A DNA stretch of 64,000 bases from Paramecium pentaurelia (lineage: Eukaryota; Ciliophora; Oligohymenophorea; Peniculida; Parameciidae). Numbering within the stretch: position 1 is the first letter of the stretch; every line of letters starts with the position of its first letter. Shown in pieces: positions 62,835 through 64,000 of this stretch. The DNA is taken from contig CAJJDO010000057.1 of NCBI GenBank assembly GCA_905183005.1, positions 341,296 to 405,295 on the forward strand. The letters are read 5' to 3'. Made by a program: the position numbers and the translations under genes. The notes below the pieces were generated by a model. It was not told the origin of the DNA and searched no databases. It was given only the letters and a program-made list of their open reading frames with translations.

Positions 62835-63242
62835 TCATTAAATTTAAAATTTTAGAGACCATTCTCCTTTTTATTATCCCTCCAGGTAGTACCAATTTCC
62901 ACTAAATGTCTAAATAGAGTTATCATATTATCCATAATATATTAATACATCACCTCCATGAAGATAAGAATCATCATAAAGTTTTCTTGAAAATGTTTCA
63001 ACTTGATTACTTTTATTAATAGTTATTAAGCCTATCTGATTCCAAGTTCCATATGGATCTTTACCCTTAATATGAAAACTCAACTTTTAGGTGTCTATTG
63101 TGAATGAAACTTTTTCTGTTTCCTAAGGCACCCATTCACCCATGAATTTGTAAGTAAATTAGATATTTTCTTCTTGAAATTTTTAGGCTATACCATTCAA
63201 TTATTAAGTTATTTCATCAGAATTTTTAGTTTCTTTATCCAT
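62835..63242 (-). CDS. Small beta-rich protein of unknown function
   Basis: Single exon, 135 residues, ATG 63242, TGA 62835-62837. After ~30 polar residues the chain is a run of short beta-strand-like segments with aromatic and Gly residues (FTYKFMGEWVPQ, GTWNQIGLITINK, GNWYYLEGQQKGEWSLKF), suggesting a small beta-barrel or lipocalin/avidin-like fold. No signal peptide or membrane helix. Not recognised as a named family. Confidence 0.75.
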
Positions 63243-63660
63243 ATATAATAGTTTTAATTAAATGATAGGAAATTTTTTTAATAATACAAAATAAGTGATG
63301 AATCATAAAATAAGAAATTTTAATTAAGTTTATAATTATTTGTATTTCCTTAAATATATATTATCAGTATATCTCTATTATTAATTATCTTTAGATATTA
63401 AATAAATAATAAGTTAACAATTTCATTTTAATAATCAATTAAAATTATTATGTGAATGAAATAATTTATATCGAACTAGATACATATTTTATTCAAAATT
63501 GACATTTTTAAAGCATATTTTATACTTTTATAAGATGTAATAAATTGGTTTTATTAATCTCTTAAGATAAATATAAATTCAATTAACAAAAATCCATCTA
63601 TAATGTTAATCGAATAAATAGTAAAAACTCATTAATTTTTATATTATATTATTTCTCAAA
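63243..63660. other. Divergent intergenic region
   Basis: 418 bp between two divergent starts, A+T-rich; no gene, tRNA or repeat seen. Confidence 0.5.
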
Positions 63661-64000
63661 ATGTATTAACAGAACAAAAAATCAAGCTATAGAAATTATC
63701 AAATAAGTAGAGTTAACTCAAAAGTTCATTAGTAAGAGAAATCAACTTCTCCATCTATGCATTCTAGATAATAAATAACTCCAAAGAGAAAATAATAATT
63801 TTCATTACCAAAATTCGATACTACAAATAATTATCTTTAATAACCTGTAACTAGAGAACATATGCTAAAATTCTTAGAATAAATTGTTTTTGCAGTCGAA
63901 AATGTTTAATGTATTTTGTCTCAACCAGAAAGTGTATAAAATTAAATGCCAGAAAATCAAGATTAATAAAAAAATAAATTCAAAATTACCTAAGAATAAT
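63661..64000 (+). CDS. N-terminal part of an unrecognised gene (runs off right edge)
   Basis: ATG 63661, open to the end of the window (113 residues). Ser/Gln/Lys/Asn-rich and probably disordered at first (KSTSPSMHSRQQITPKRKQQ), then a short helical segment (REHMLKFLEQIVFAVENVQ). Composition is typical of ciliate coding sequence. No domain can be named from this part. Confidence 0.65.

Noticed and set aside
1..64000. CRISPR arrays, insertion sequences, transposases, operons, bacterial promoters
   Set aside because: None seen; the window is eukaryotic (tiny spliceosomal introns, ciliate code) and no transposase-like frame was found.

Overview
The window reads as macronuclear DNA of a ciliate, most likely Paramecium. 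TAA and TAG are read as glutamine and only TGA stops translation: every large gene here is open only under that rule, which is why standard-code ORFs are short fragments. Introns are tiny (19-30 nt, GT-AG, mostly GTA...TAG), composition is strongly A+T-rich, and intergenic gaps go down to 16 bp. A tRNA with anticodon UUA (62604-62674, minus) fits the glutamine tRNA that reads UAA. For 20 of the 21 protein genes complete in the window (all but the Ia-type exceptions flagged below), I spliced the gene by hand and checked that coding length is a multiple of three.

Layout, left to right: the 3' end of a PH-like gene; a small Cys-rich SAXO-like axonemal protein; a giant fibrocystin-L (PKHD1L1)-like surface protein (2623-17182); IFT172 on the minus strand (17298-22578); two small coiled-coil genes; a multi-pass membrane protein with an EGF-like ectodomain (26558-28427) followed 7 bp later by a coiled-coil gene; then on the minus strand a Na+/H+ exchanger with a cyclic-nucleotide-binding-like tail, a SEL1L homologue, a synaptojanin-like SAC phosphatase with a degenerate 5-phosphatase half, and a CDK-like kinase; a protein with two cyclic-nucleotide-binding domains; a four-domain voltage-gated Ca2+ channel (40152-45486, minus); an ABCC transporter; a very large PAS/TmcB-like membrane protein (minus); a YTH-domain m6A reader with a Q/N/Y-rich tail; a coiled-coil protein (minus); a TMEM135-like membrane protein; an NDR/LATS kinase (minus); the tRNA; a small beta-rich protein (minus); and the start of a further gene.

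Assembly matters here. Three N positions (5431, 13281-13912, 26172) are each flanked by long direct repeats that abut the Ns. Collapsing them restores one uninterrupted frame in the fibrocystin-like gene (3,813 codons including stop), so these repeats are probably unmerged contig ends, not biology; the first pair differs at several bases and could be allelic.

Functionally the window is rich in cilium and membrane-excitability genes (IFT172, SAXO-like, CaV channel, Na+/H+ exchanger with CNBD-like tail, CNBD protein, NDR kinase), but neighbouring ciliate genes are transcribed separately and I see no operon. I did not find a clearly new multi-gene system. The most unusual items are the fibrocystin-like protein with a discoidin-like insert, the synaptojanin-like protein with an apparently dead 5-phosphatase domain, the CDK with HRDIQPKN in its catalytic loop, the YTH protein with a prion-like tail, and a start codon split by an intron.
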